Made by a program: the position numbers and the translations under genes. The notes under the pieces were generated by a model. That model ran no database searches, was not told the DNA's origin, and saw only the letters and a list, made by a program, of their open reading frames with translations. 64,000 bases of DNA, taken from Sanyastnella coralliicola (GTDB lineage: Bacteria; Bacteroidota; Bacteroidia; Flavobacteriales_D; Sanyastnellaceae). Positions 20,576-30,841 of this stretch are shown in pieces; within the stretch, counting starts at the first letter, position 1, and each line of letters starts with the position of its first letter. The stretch lies in contig NZ_CP132543.1 in the NCBI RefSeq assembly GCF_030845195.1, forward strand, positions 761,501-825,500, written 5' to 3'.

Positions 20576-21332
20576 ATATACCTTCGATAGCGTTGTTCTT
20601 CACCCAACCTACTTGACCATTCGCAATGCGAATCTCAGTCCAAGCACCTTCTACCGTTTGGATCTTCACCTTTGTTCCTTCATGCAAGACAAAAGCATTC
20701 GAACCATTTTCGTTCGGACCATTTTTTACATCAACTTTTGGAGACATGATCACCGCTTCTGTATTGGCTTGAATCCGCGAGTAACTCACACGAGAGATCA
20801 CGTAAGACGCCATGGCCAAGAAGATCATGACGGCACCAATCCAGAACAAAGCGCGCTTCAGCCCTCCTGAACGAGAGAATAGCCAGATCATCAATAGTCC
20901 AAATCCAATCACATTGCCTAGAAGGGCAATCCATGTCCACATACCCAATCGGTCAGTTGCGGTAATGGCACTCCAAATGTTTTCTACTCCTAAACCTTTC
21001 AACTCAGGAATGCGGTCGGCTACCTTTTCGTTGGCAATGGCCAAATTCACCAACAAGTCGTCAGCAGTGGGATTGATCTTTCGTGCGCGTTCGTAGTACA
21101 ATATGCTTTCGCCCAACATACCTGCTTTGAATGCAGCGTTTCCTGCATTAAAGCATAGTTCAAAACTTCGGTAGTCTGTGGCAATAGAATCATAGGTTGC
21201 GTAGGCATCACTGTACAACTCTGCTTCAAAAGCTGCATTAGCTTCGAAGAACAAGCGTTCAGCCTCAATCTTATCCATTGAGAAGCTCGGAATCTGAATG
21301 AGCAGGAACAGAATGGCTAGGATACTTCTCAT
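20574..21332 (-). CDS. batE: BatE: TPR and SH3-like protein of the aerotolerance operon
   Basis: 252 residues. N-terminal signal or anchor (MRSILAILFLLIQIPSFSM), TPR-like helices at about 22-110 ('LFFEANAAFEAELYSDAYATY', 'ILYYERARKINPTADDLLVNLA'), two central transmembrane segments (about 133-155 and 160-180), and a C-terminal bacterial SH3-like domain ('HEGTKVKIQTVEGAWTEIRI', 'GQVGWVKNNAIEGI'). This domain order is that of BatE. Bat proteins are thought to form an envelope complex for stress or aerotolerance, but the exact function is unresolved. It is the last gene of the operon, and its start overlaps the batD stop by 4 bp. Confidence 0.88.
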   Translation of the reverse strand: MRSILAILFLLIQIPSFSMDKIEAERLFFEANAAFEAELYSDAYATYDSIATDYRSFELCFNAGNAAFKAGMLGESILYYERARKINPTADDLLVNLAIANEKVADRIPELKGLGVENIWSAITATDRLGMWTWIALLGNVIGFGLLMIWLFSRSGGLKRALFWIGAVMIFLAMASYVISRVSYSRIQANTEAVIMSPKVDVKNGPNENGSNAFVLHEGTKVKIQTVEGAWTEIRIANGQVGWVKNNAIEGI

Positions 21333-21562
21333 GACTGTGATTCAATTTTATCGATGAGCTGATTCGCTTCGTCAAGTAAGTCGTTCTTGCTCATTTGGCT
21401 TACGGGTGCAAAACGCGCTTGCTGACAAGTTTTCCAAACCTTCATAAATCGCTCAGCCGTTTCTTCGTCGGTAGCAGAACGAACGATGTCATTCATGCTG
21501 CGTTCATTTAATCGGCTGCGGTCAATGGTGAATTTGTCCATGACATATTGTTCCATTCCTCT

Positions 21563-21575
21563 CGCTAGCGCGGAA
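21563..21575 (+). repeat. 13-bp motif CGCTAGCGCGGAA, site 1
   Basis: Inside batD, antisense to the gene; read in the gene as Ser-Ala-Leu-Ala. Confidence 0.75.
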
Positions 21576-23003
21576 TAGAATACGTTGCTATTGTCTCGAC
21601 CTTTCGAAGCTTCGCTGAGCCACTTCTTAGCAGATCTCTTCGCTTTCTTGCGGCGCGTACCTTCAACATCACCAGCTTCGTTGATCTTTTTACGTCTGTA
21701 TGCGATAGCACCAATGAAAATCAAGAATGGCGCTCCATAACTCAAGTAAAAGGGGAGTGATCCAAAGAAAATATTTGCCGGACGTGTCAACTTACCTGCA
21801 TCTGAACGGATGTAGCGAATATCCTTATTCAAGATTTGCACGTCTGATTTGGCATTGAAACTATATGGAACATCACTTCCTGCTTCACTAGGTGAAACCT
21901 TTAAGGTAATGGCCTCTAAATTGATCTTCTCGTATTGCTTCTTGATGGTGTTGAAATAGCTAAAGTCCAAACCTGGGATCTCATAGTTACCCTCCGTTCG
22001 TGGAATGACCACGTAACTGTAGGTTCGTTTACCACTTACTCCAGATGCTGTTGTACTTATACGGTCCCGAACCTCTGGATCAAATACTTCCATATCCGAA
22101 GGCCAGTCGGTTTTGGGTTCCTGAATCAGTCGCAGCGCTCCTTTACCTGAAAACTCTACACCCATATCCAATGCTTGGTTAGCTTTCATGTCGAGCGCAG
22201 AATAGGTTCTACGAATCGATAGGGAAGGGAAGCTCCCCAAGAAGTTCGCTGGCTTTCCTTCAGGAAGAGGGAGAACCTCAATGTTCACCGACTGCGAGGT
22301 AGATTCCACACGCTGTCGGTTGAAGAAGCCGCCAACAACTCCTGACATGTTGAAGCCGAAGAGCGTAAAATCACCCGTGCGTTGCGGGAAGATCACATCA
22401 ATCTTAATCGTTGCCACCGAATAGCGTTGGCCATTGATAATCAGGTTTTCCCAGCGTCCTTGGTGGTCACCTACATTCTCAACCCAGAATCCATCAAATT
22501 CAGGAAGGTCATAGCTCTCGATGTTGAACGAGTTGTATCGCTGATACACTTTGTATTTGATGACAACAGGTTCTCCCAAGTACACCTTCTTCTTCGAGGC
22601 CTCAATAACCGTCACGAAGTTCTGACTAATGGAAGAGTCTGAATTCTTGCTTACGCTCAGTGTGAAAGGACGTGTTTTCAAAACGCCTGCGCTGGTTCTT
22701 ACAGGAATAGCCGGGATCTCCATCTTACCCTCCACATTCGCGCGGAAGGTATAGGTGTAGCTCGTTTCAGAAGTCTTGCGGCCGTTATCTATTCGCACGC
22801 TCTGTCCGGTACTTGGTCCGTACAACAACTGCAAACCATCCACAGCTGGAAGTTTGATTTGACCATCACTGTTCGTGATTGTGACCGTAAGCTTAAATGC
22901 CTCACGCGGAGCAACAGGGTTCTTACTAACGCTCGCAGAAACGCTCACGTCTTGTCCTTGAATTGCCCCAGAAATAAAGAAGGCAACCAAGAACAGGATC
23001 AGA

Positions 23004-23734
<731 letters not shown>

Positions 23735-23738
<4 letters not shown>

Positions 23739-24874
23739 GATACAGTGAATTTACGTTTCCATGCGCGTTCACTCAAGAGGGTTTCTGTAACCAACAAGAG
23801 TAAGGCTGCAATGGCAAATAGTCTAAAGCGGTGCTCGTAATCAACGAAGTTAGCCGTGCCTAAATCTCCGAGTTCGAGTTCTTTGAATGCGTCGAGAATA
23901 GGACGAACATCAACGATCTGTTCATTAGCCCTAACAAACGTACCATCACCGATTTTCACCAGCTCAACCAACATCTGCTCGTTTAGCTGTGTCACCACGG
24001 TCTTTCCATTAGCGTCTGTCTTGAACCCGCTACGACGACCATTTCGATCGAACTCAGGAATAGGCGCCCCTCCAGGAAGCCCAGCCCCAATGGCACAGAT
24101 TTGAATCCCTCGACTTGCTGCCAATTCCGCGCTAGCGATAGCATCATCTTCATGATTCTCACCATCAGTGATTAACAGAATAGCCTTTCCGGCTTCACTA
24201 TCTTGATCAAAGCTGCTCATACATAGGTCTAGAGCCGCACCAATAGCCGTACCCTGAGTAGGAACGCTATTCGTTTCAATGGCATCTAAGAAGATTTTTG
24301 CCGCCTTCGTATCGCTGGTAAGTGGAAGTTGAACGTAGGCGTCTCCAGCAAAAATGACGATACCAAGTCGGTTACTGCCCATGTCATTGATCACTTGCTG
24401 CACGGCGCGCTTCGCCAGCTTCAAACGATTGGGCTTGAGGTCTTCAGCTAGCATGCTGTTCGAGACATCAATGGCTACCATCAAGTCAATCCCTTGCGTT
24501 TCAACCTCTTCAATTTTACTTCCCACCTTCGGATCCAACAAGGCGATGACAATCATACCCAGTGCAAGTCGCCATATGATGAACTTGAAAATGGTACGGG
24601 CAGGCGACATTCGCGGCGCCATATTGCTCAAAAGATGACCGTCTGCCAAACGCCGCAATGCGCGGTTCTTCCAAGCCAGGTTGATCAGGAAAATGATCAT
24701 GCTCATCGGCAAAAGCAGCAAGGTCCAAAGCCAAGGTCGGTTGTGTAGAACCAAACTTGGATCGAACTGACTGACGAGGTAATAAAGGCCAATCATGCCC
24801 GACCAAAAGAGGACTTCGATCGCCACAAAGAGCAACACCATCAGCGGCATCTTATATGTGTTCGACTTTCTCAT
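23735..24874 (-). CDS. batB: BatB: membrane-anchored von Willebrand factor A protein
   Basis: 379 residues. Two N-terminal transmembrane helices (about 8-34 and 48-66), another at about 97-114, a VWA domain with the complete MIDAS motif DVSNS (136-140) and 'LLITDGENHEDD', and a C-terminal transmembrane helix (about 350-366). The VWA domain binds a divalent metal and mediates protein contacts. Overlaps of 4 bp with both batA and batC indicate translational coupling. Confidence 0.92.
24125..24137 (-). repeat. 13-bp motif CGCTAGCGCGGAA, site 2
   Basis: Inside batB, same strand as the gene, read as Ala-Ser-Ala-Glu. Confidence 0.75.
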
Positions 24875-25938
24875 ATTGGTGTTCTGAATACCGTTACGCG
24901 TAAGGCCATTTCCAATAACATCAATACAATCGCGATCAATAAGAATGGAGTAAACTCTTCTGTTTTTCGGTTGTATTGAAGCACATTGAATCGCGTCTTT
25001 TCTAACTGATCAATCTCTTGGTAAATAGAGTTGAGCTTGTTCTTACTGGTTGCTCGGAAGTACTTGCCCCCGGTCTCCTCAGCGATGTCTTTCAGTGTTT
25101 CTTCATCAATCTCTACCTCAATCCAATCATAGACGTACTGTCCGTTTGACATGCCTACAGGACTCTTCGCTTTACCAATCGTTCCAACACCAATAGTGTA
25201 TACACGGATGCCGTAGAGAGAGGCAAGCTGTGCCGCATCGGCTGGTTTGATTTCACCTGCATTATTGACACCATCGGTCAACAGGATCACCACTTTACTC
25301 TTGCCTTCGCTTTCTTTTAGTCGATTCACTGCTGTGGCCAATCCCATACCAATCGCGGTTCCACCAGTGAGTTGTCCAGTGTGCAATTGAGCAAGTCCGT
25401 TGGTTACAACGCGGTGGTCACTGGTGAGCGGAACCTGCGTAATGCTTTCGCCTTCGTAAACAACCACACCAATGCGGTCATCAGGACGTTCAGAAACAAA
25501 GTTGACTGCTACTTCTTTGGCACTTTCCAATCGGTTCGGCTCAAAGTCTTTCGAAAGCATCGAAGCAGATACGTCCATTGCAATGACGATGTTGATTCCC
25601 TCGCGAGTGAGGTCTTCAAAGCTATCGCTGGATTGAGGCCTTGCAATCACATAGATCAAGAAACTGATCGTCATGAGACGAATAGCGAAGAGGAGGTGTC
25701 GATTCAATTGTGGTAGAATCTTCTTCCAATCTTCTGGTAAGTAGCTCGTGTTGACACTTTCTCGTCGGTAGAATTGACGAAAGAAATAGATACCACTGAG
25801 TGCTGGAATCAACAAGTATAACCACAGCGCATTTGGGTAGGCAAGCTCGTATCTGTCGTGAAAGAAAAACACGATGCCTCCCACGATCACATTGATCACG
25901 AACAATGATATAGCGAGTATGAGCCTCTTCTTTGTCAT
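24871..25938 (-). CDS. batA: BatA: membrane-anchored von Willebrand factor A protein
   Basis: 355 residues. Transmembrane segments near 8-25, 38-54 and 83-98, a VWA domain with MIDAS DVSAS (122-126), 'VVILLTDGVNNAGEI', and a C-terminal transmembrane helix (about 330-348, FLLIAIVLMLLEMALRVTV). It is the paralogue of BatB. In characterised Bacteroidota the two interact within the Bat complex. The gene overlaps its upstream and downstream neighbours by 4 bp each. Confidence 0.92.
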   Translation of the reverse strand: MTKKRLILAISLFVINVIVGGIVFFFHDRYELAYPNALWLYLLIPALSGIYFFRQFYRRESVNTSYLPEDWKKILPQLNRHLLFAIRLMTISFLIYVIARPQSSDSFEDLTREGINIVIAMDVSASMLSKDFEPNRLESAKEVAVNFVSERPDDRIGVVVYEGESITQVPLTSDHRVVTNGLAQLHTGQLTGGTAIGMGLATAVNRLKESEGKSKVVILLTDGVNNAGEIKPADAAQLASLYGIRVYTIGVGTIGKAKSPVGMSNGQYVYDWIEVEIDEETLKDIAEETGGKYFRATSKNKLNSIYQEIDQLEKTRFNVLQYNRKTEEFTPFLLIAIVLMLLEMALRVTVFRTPI

Positions 25939-26852
25939 TGTTGTATCACCTCCGCCGTTTGTTCTACAAATTGCTGAGCCGAACTCATGCTTTGACTGTT
26001 CTCAGCGTCAATTGGCTTGTATTTGGCAAACTTCACCATGTCGGCGAGTTCTAGAATACCCTTTACACGCTGTTGTTCATCAACGGGTAGACCAAGTGTG
26101 CGCAGTTGAAGGAGAATTTCGCGTGTTGTTTTCTCAGTGCAGGCAATCGCAAATCGACGTTCGAGGTAGTTTCGAATGATATCACTGAGAATAGTGTGGT
26201 GTTCCTTTACTTTTCCTTTGGTAATCAAATCCATCGCCCGCAATTCAGCTAGGGCTTCATTGGCTTCAATATGCGCTGGTAATGACGGCTTCTTTTTGAT
26301 GACAGGAACGAATTCCTTGTCTTTGGTGCGCTTGCTTAGAATGTAAATCACCACGGCGATGACCAAGGCAAGAACGATCAAAAGCACAGCCAACCATTTC
26401 TCCATCAATACATCCCAAATGGTGTATTGAACTTCAACGATTTCTTTAATGTCTTTGAGTTCGGCATTTTGATCAAGTTGCATTCCTTCGACATAAAGAA
26501 GGGCAGCATTCGATTCAATCGATCCACTTTCTAAAGAAAATACGATTGGAGGGATAGCGATGTATCCCGTGTCAAAGGACGTCAAGATCACCTCTTGTGC
26601 TATGACATACTTTGCTTCTTGAAACGACGTATCAATGCTTCCTTTTGAAACAATGTCTAGCGCATGAATGGAGTCTCCTTGAATTGGCCACGGATTGATA
26701 TTTGGAATCTCTCCTTCACCATAGAATCGAATCAGTGCCTTGACATGTCCTCCAAGTGGAATGTCTGTGGTGTCAAGCGTAATGTCTGCTCGTTGCCCCA
26801 GAGAAGCAAGACTGATCAAACTAATGATGGCCGAAAGTAGAAACCTTTTCAT
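25935..26852 (-). CDS. BatD-like membrane protein of the Bat operon
   Basis: 305 residues. Signal peptide (MKRFLLSAIISLISLASLGQ), a beta-rich ectodomain of about 130 residues ('ITLDTTDIPLGGHVKALIRF'), one transmembrane helix (about 155-174, LAVLLIVLALVIAVVIYIL), and a cytoplasmic helical domain ('HHTILSDIIRNYLERRFAI', 'TTREILLQL') like the tail of BatD and DUF4381 proteins. This gene position, between DUF58 and batA, is usual in Bacteroidota bat loci. The biochemical role is unknown. Confidence 0.75.
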   Translation of the reverse strand: MKRFLLSAIISLISLASLGQRADITLDTTDIPLGGHVKALIRFYGEGEIPNINPWPIQGDSIHALDIVSKGSIDTSFQEAKYVIAQEVILTSFDTGYIAIPPIVFSLESGSIESNAALLYVEGMQLDQNAELKDIKEIVEVQYTIWDVLMEKWLAVLLIVLALVIAVVIYILSKRTKDKEFVPVIKKKPSLPAHIEANEALAELRAMDLITKGKVKEHHTILSDIIRNYLERRFAIACTEKTTREILLQLRTLGLPVDEQQRVKGILELADMVKFAKYKPIDAENSQSMSSAQQFVEQTAEVIQQ

Positions 26853-27718
26853 CGTGTGCGCTGTTTGAAAAGGTTCATAAGTGAACGCACGTATGGTCTG
26901 TTCGTGCGAATGGTAATATTATCGACGCCCGCGCGGGTGAATTGTTCCTTGATACGCTTATTTCGTTCAAGAAAGGCATGCTTCAATCGAAGTCTATTTC
27001 TTTTGAGATTACTATTCACCCAGGTCATTTCACCATTCTCGCTATCGCGGAATAGCAACCAACCTGCTTTCGGTAGTTCTTCTTCTCCTGGGTCTTCGAT
27101 TTTCAGAGCAACCAAATCGTGCTTTCGGGAAGCGATCTTCAAGCTCTGCTCAAAGTTGTCGTCGATGAAGTCAGAGAGCACGAAACAGATCGATCGCTTC
27201 TTGATCACACGGTTCATGTAATCAAGGGCAAAGGCAATATCTGTTTTCGTTCCTTCGGGCTCGAAGTCAAGTAATTCCCGAATGATACGCAGGATGTGAC
27301 TTCTTCCTTTTTTCGGAGGAATGAACTTTTCTATGCGATCAGAGAAGAGTATGACTCCAATCTTATCGTTGTTCTGAATCGCACTAAACGCCAACACAGC
27401 CGTGAGTTCGGTAATCAGTGTTTTCTTAAGCTGTGTGCGTGTTCCGAAATTCCCTGACGAAGAAACATCAACCAAGATCATGGCGGTAAGCTCACGTTCT
27501 TCTTCGAAAACTTTCACGTAGGGGTGTCCCATTCGGGCCGTTACGTTCCAGTCGATGGTTCGGATTTCATCCCCATGCTGGTACTCACGATTCTCACTGA
27601 AGGCCATCCCACGTCCTTTAAAGGCTGAGTGGTATTCACCAGAGAAGATCTGTTTCGACAATCCTCGGGTTCTCAGTTCAATGGCTCTGACCTTCTTTAA
27701 AAGTTCGGTCGTTTCCAT
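26849..27718 (-). CDS. DUF58 family protein of the moxR-bat operon
   Basis: 289 residues with no signal peptide. The DUF58 signature 'FSENREYQHGDEIRTIDWNV.AR' (about 36-61) and a VWA-like fold with 'ILVDVSSSGNFGT' are visible. DUF58 proteins almost always neighbour MoxR ATPases and are thought to be their partners. It follows moxR by 9 bp and overlaps the next gene by 4 bp. One of the 13-bp motifs lies within it at 27040. Confidence 0.9.
   Translation of the reverse strand: METTELLKKVRAIELRTRGLSKQIFSGEYHSAFKGRGMAFSENREYQHGDEIRTIDWNVTARMGHPYVKVFEEERELTAMILVDVSSSGNFGTRTQLKKTLITELTAVLAFSAIQNNDKIGVILFSDRIEKFIPPKKGRSHILRIIRELLDFEPEGTKTDIAFALDYMNRVIKKRSICFVLSDFIDDNFEQSLKIASRKHDLVALKIEDPGEEELPKAGWLLFRDSENGEMTWVNSNLKRNRLRLKHAFLERNKRIKEQFTRAGVDNITIRTNRPYVRSLMNLFKQRTR
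27040..27052 (+). repeat. 13-bp motif CGCTATCGCGGAA, site 3
   Basis: Inside the DUF58 gene, antisense; read in the gene as Phe-Arg-Asp-Ser, a different frame from site 1. Confidence 0.75.
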
Positions 27719-27727
27719 AGAGCTGTA

Positions 27728-28759
27728 TTAAGGGACGTCGATTTGATTCAGGATCTCAGTAATGATCTGTTCTTGAGTGATATTTTCGGCTTCCGCCTCG
27801 AAGGTAATTCCTACACGGTGGCGCATGATATCCATACACACAGCACGAACGTCTTCAGGAATGACAAAACCTCGACGGTTGATGAAGGCGTAGGCCTTGG
27901 CCGCAAGTGCCATGCTAATTGACGCACGTGGCGACCCTCCGAATTGAATCAACTGACTGAGGTGTCCTAGTCCGTGATCTTCAGGAGTACGTGTAGCGAA
28001 TACTAGGTCGATGATGTATTGCTCGATCTTTTCATCCATGTACACTTCGCGAACTGCTTTGCGTGCTTCCAGAATTTCAGACGCTTGAATGACTTTCTTC
28101 GGCTTCGGCATTCCGTCTACAGAAATGTTGTTGCGGACAATCATCTTCTCTTCGGCCTTTGTTGGGTAGCCAATCACTACTTTCAGTAGGAATCGGTCAA
28201 CCTGAGCTTCAGGAAGAGGGTAGGTACCTTCTTGCTCCACCGGGTTTTGAGTGGCAAGTACAAGGAATGGCTCAGGAAGTTTGAAAGTCTGAGGACCGAT
28301 AGTCACTTGACGTTCTTGCATCGCTTCAAGGAGAGCAGATTGCACTTTTGCCGGTGCACGGTTGATCTCATCAGCCAAGACGAAGTTGGCAAAGACAGGT
28401 CCTTTCTTGACACTGAAATCTTCGCTCTTCTGATTGTATATCATTGTACCTACCAAATCGGCAGGGAGGAGGTCAGGAGTGAATTGGATCCTCGAAAAAT
28501 CGACATCAATACAAGATGCCAATGATTTGATCGCAAGGGTTTTCGCTAGCCCAGGAACACCCTCTAGAAGAATGTGTCCGTTCGCCAACAATCCAATGAG
28601 GAGTTTGTCAACCATGTCTCGCTGGCCAATGATGACCTTTTCCATCTCAAGATTGAGGAGGTCAACAAACGCGCTGGCCTTTTCAATCTTCTCACTAAGC
28701 GCGACGATGTCTTCAGACTGCATCTGATTAGATCCGGAAATACCTTGTTCCATGTTCAT
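27728..28759 (-). CDS. moxR: MoxR-type AAA+ ATPase
   Basis: 343 residues. Walker A GVPGLAKT (67-74), Walker B region LADEIN (128-133), 'ATQNPVEQEGTYPLPEAQVDRF' with sensor 1, and a C-terminal lid ('FGGSPRASISMALAAKA'). MoxR ATPases act as chaperone-like remodelers of VWA partners, here most likely BatA, BatB and the DUF58 protein. It is the first gene of the operon. The ATG at 28753 is an equally possible start, two codons on. Confidence 0.93.
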   Translation of the reverse strand: MNMEQGISGSNQMQSEDIVALSEKIEKASAFVDLLNLEMEKVIIGQRDMVDKLLIGLLANGHILLEGVPGLAKTLAIKSLASCIDVDFSRIQFTPDLLPADLVGTMIYNQKSEDFSVKKGPVFANFVLADEINRAPAKVQSALLEAMQERQVTIGPQTFKLPEPFLVLATQNPVEQEGTYPLPEAQVDRFLLKVVIGYPTKAEEKMIVRNNISVDGMPKPKKVIQASEILEARKAVREVYMDEKIEQYIIDLVFATRTPEDHGLGHLSQLIQFGGSPRASISMALAAKAYAFINRRGFVIPEDVRAVCMDIMRHRVGITFEAEAENITQEQIITEILNQIDVP

Positions 28760-29009
28760 ATAATCGACTTCTAACTTGCGTGTACTTTAAAATTAGCGTG
28801 GCCTACAAATTTCCTATATCGTACGCCAGCCGTGAGAGTGCCGCTGTTAAAAGTTGTTAAGTATAGTAGCTTATTTAACGCGTTTTGGACGCGTCGGGCG
28901 GCGCAATTTAATGCATTCAACTTGATGGTTGATAAAAGTAGCAGCACGAGTGGAAAACTACGGCGCCAAATATGAGCTGTCTAGTCATCCTAAAAGTAAC
29001 TTGCTCCTG

Positions 29010-29438
29010 ATGGACCAGAAACAAACGAAACCTTTTGCGGAGATCGTAGACCACGTGCGTGAGTTTCATGATGCTTTCATGATTGGCAATGCATACGAAC
29101 CTACCGCTGAAATCGGCGTTGACCAGGTAGCCCTTCGTCATCGTTTGATGCATGAAGAGAATGAAGAGTATCTAGAGGCAGCTCAGAATGGAGATCTTGT
29201 AGAGATTGCTGACGCCTTGGGTGATCAGCTCTATATTCTTTGTGGTACCATCTTAAAGCACGGGTTGCAGGACAAGATCGTAGAGGTGTTCGAAGAGATT
29301 CAACGCAGCAACATGTCGAAACTTGACGCCAACGGAAAACCGGTAATGCGTGAAGACGGCAAGATCTTGAAGAGTGACTTGTACTTCAAACCAGACATTG
29401 CATCTATTCTCCAAATGGAGAAGCAGATTCAGGAATAG
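29010..29438 (+). CDS. MazG/PRA-PH-like all-alpha NTP pyrophosphohydrolase
   Basis: From the ATG at 29010 the product has 142 residues (MDQKQTKPFAEIVDHVREFH). The frame is open further upstream to 28929, but that extension does not look like the family. Metal-binding residues typical of all-alpha NTP-PPases are present: EENEE (49-53) and EIADALGD (65-72). These enzymes hydrolyse (d)NTPs to monophosphates for pool sanitation or metabolism; the substrate here cannot be told. The end '...KSDLYFKPDIASIL' matches the phage/Bacteroidota subgroup. It is probably transcribed alone, with a terminator at 29505. Confidence 0.8.
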   Translation: MDQKQTKPFAEIVDHVREFHDAFMIGNAYEPTAEIGVDQVALRHRLMHEENEEYLEAAQNGDLVEIADALGDQLYILCGTILKHGLQDKIVEVFEEIQRSNMSKLDANGKPVMREDGKILKSDLYFKPDIASILQMEKQIQE

Positions 29439-29504
29439 ACTTATCGCTCTTAATGACGCTGAGGCAGCGAGAGAGATAGTGTGGGGAACTCAGTTTTCTT
29501 CATC

Positions 29505-29534
29505 AGGACCATCTTGGGGGATGGTCCTTTTTTT
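29505..29534 (+). terminator. Rho-independent terminator
   Basis: AGGACCATC / GATGGTCCT stem with a TTGGGG loop and T-run, between the pyrophosphohydrolase and DUF4442 genes. Confidence 0.85.
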
Positions 29535-29545
29535 ATCTTAAGACC

Positions 29546-30052
29546 ATGGAATTGAAAGCACTTTTTGAAAAAGCCAAAGCGGGCAAGCGGGGAAGATTTA
29601 TTCTAGATCGAGTTTTGTGGAAAGGGATTCCATTTAACCATCCGCACCGCTTCAGTATCCAGGAGTTAACTGATGAGTCAGTTGTGGTGTTGATTCCATT
29701 CCGAAGAAAGAATTTGAATCACCTGAAAGGGCTGCATGCGTGTGCATTGGCTACTGGTGCTGAATATGCTTCGGGCTTGGTAATGCTTCAGCATTTTGAT
29801 CCTTCTTCCTATCGATTGATCATGAAACGGATCGAAATCGATTATCACTACCAAGGAAAAACGAACGGACTCGTGAAGTATGAACTTCCCACGTCAGTGG
29901 TAGAGTCAGAAATCAAGAAAGCACTCGAAACAGAAGATGCCGCCCTCTTCCTCTGCAAGGTTCCTGTAGAAGATGAGAACGGCAACTTGTTATGCTCAGC
30001 CGTGGTAGAGTGGCAGATCAAACCATGGACGAAGGTCCGAACGAAATCATAG
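29546..30052 (+). CDS. DUF4442 hotdog-fold protein (putative thioesterase)
   Basis: 168 residues. The segment 'RRKNLNHLKGLHACALATGAEYASGLVML' (about 54-82) is characteristic of DUF4442, a hotdog-fold family related to acyl-CoA thioesterases such as PaaI. The Asn/His/Gly residues of this helix lie where the active site is in relatives. No signal peptide. The substrate is unknown. Its last 6 bp overlap the convergent gene that follows. Confidence 0.75.
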   Translation: MELKALFEKAKAGKRGRFILDRVLWKGIPFNHPHRFSIQELTDESVVVLIPFRRKNLNHLKGLHACALATGAEYASGLVMLQHFDPSSYRLIMKRIEIDYHYQGKTNGLVKYELPTSVVESEIKKALETEDAALFLCKVPVEDENGNLLCSAVVEWQIKPWTKVRTKS

Positions 30053-30688
30053 TTGGACGAAGCCGGTGATTTTCCATTGGCCATCGATCATTTTGACTTC
30101 CATTCCCTTAGGCAGACCTGCATCAGAAATGGTGAAGTAGGATGCCGCTAGGTAGCCTTGTAGTGATCCCAATTCAGGGTGGTGAAGTTCTACCGGTTTC
30201 CACTCGATTCCAGCTCCGTCTGTGAGACTCGCTTTATTCGAAGAAATATTCCCAGCGTAAATACCGTCTTGAAGGATGCAGATGGTAGCCGACTCTTTTG
30301 ATGGAAGTTTCCGCAAGCGCAGTGCGTTCGCTTCTACTGTGAGTAGCTCTCCGTAGCGTAATTGATTGTGGATAGACACAAAGGTGCGGTCAACTTCACT
30401 TCCTGTGAATACAAATCCGCTCGCGAGTCCTTCCAGAATTTGTTCCGGTGAACCGAATTCGTCGAGGCATTCAAAGACTTCTGCGACAGTCAAGTAATCG
30501 ACACTTCCGTCATCACGTTCCCAACGTACCGAATCGGTGAAGAAAGCGGTTGTCAATGAATTGTTCTTCTGTAAGTCAACTTCCTTGAAGAGTTGAATGA
30601 ATGCTTCGAAAGAAGGACTGGTTGCCGGTTCTGAAGCGTAAGCGTTCCCGCCGAAGGCGAGTAAAATAACAAGCACTAAATTTTTCAT
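30047..30688 (-). CDS. Secreted protein with SH3-like domain, unknown function
   Basis: 213 residues, signal peptide 1-18 (MKNLVLVILLAFGGNAYA). The first 100 residues are helical ('SFEAFIQLFKEVDLQKNNS'). Residues about 115-185 look like a bacterial SH3-type domain ('LLTVEANALRLRKLPSKES', 'LGSLQGYLAASYF'), often a cell-wall or protein ligand module. I do not recognise the full architecture. It converges with the DUF4442 gene, overlapping by 6 bp, and diverges from thrS. Confidence 0.65.
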   Translation of the reverse strand: MKNLVLVILLAFGGNAYASEPATSPSFEAFIQLFKEVDLQKNNSLTTAFFTDSVRWERDDGSVDYLTVAEVFECLDEFGSPEQILEGLASGFVFTGSEVDRTFVSIHNQLRYGELLTVEANALRLRKLPSKESATICILQDGIYAGNISSNKASLTDGAGIEWKPVELHHPELGSLQGYLAASYFTISDAGLPKGMEVKMIDGQWKITGFVQL

Positions 30689-30813
30689 GAGTTTTTTCTT
30701 TCACAACGGAACGAATTTCAAATTCAGTGTGGCGGTGTGCTCAGCTTTAAAACGAGCGTATGGAAATGGCGAGAATCCGTAGTTCAGAGTGTGTCTATCT
30801 TTAGGTAAAATCG

Positions 30814-30821
30814 TAACTTTG
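30814..30821 (+). promoter_or_regulatory. -7 box of the thrS operon
   Basis: TAACTTTG matches TANNTTTG exactly, 20 bp before the thrS ATG, giving a very short leader. No clear -33 box. Confidence 0.4.
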
Positions 30822-30841
30822 CAGCTTGCAAAAACACTGAT

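Noticed and set aside
28760-29009. Possible RNA gene or promoter cluster between moxR and the pyrophosphohydrolase gene
   Set aside because: No tRNA-like or terminator fold and no good -7 box could be found by eye; left unassigned.
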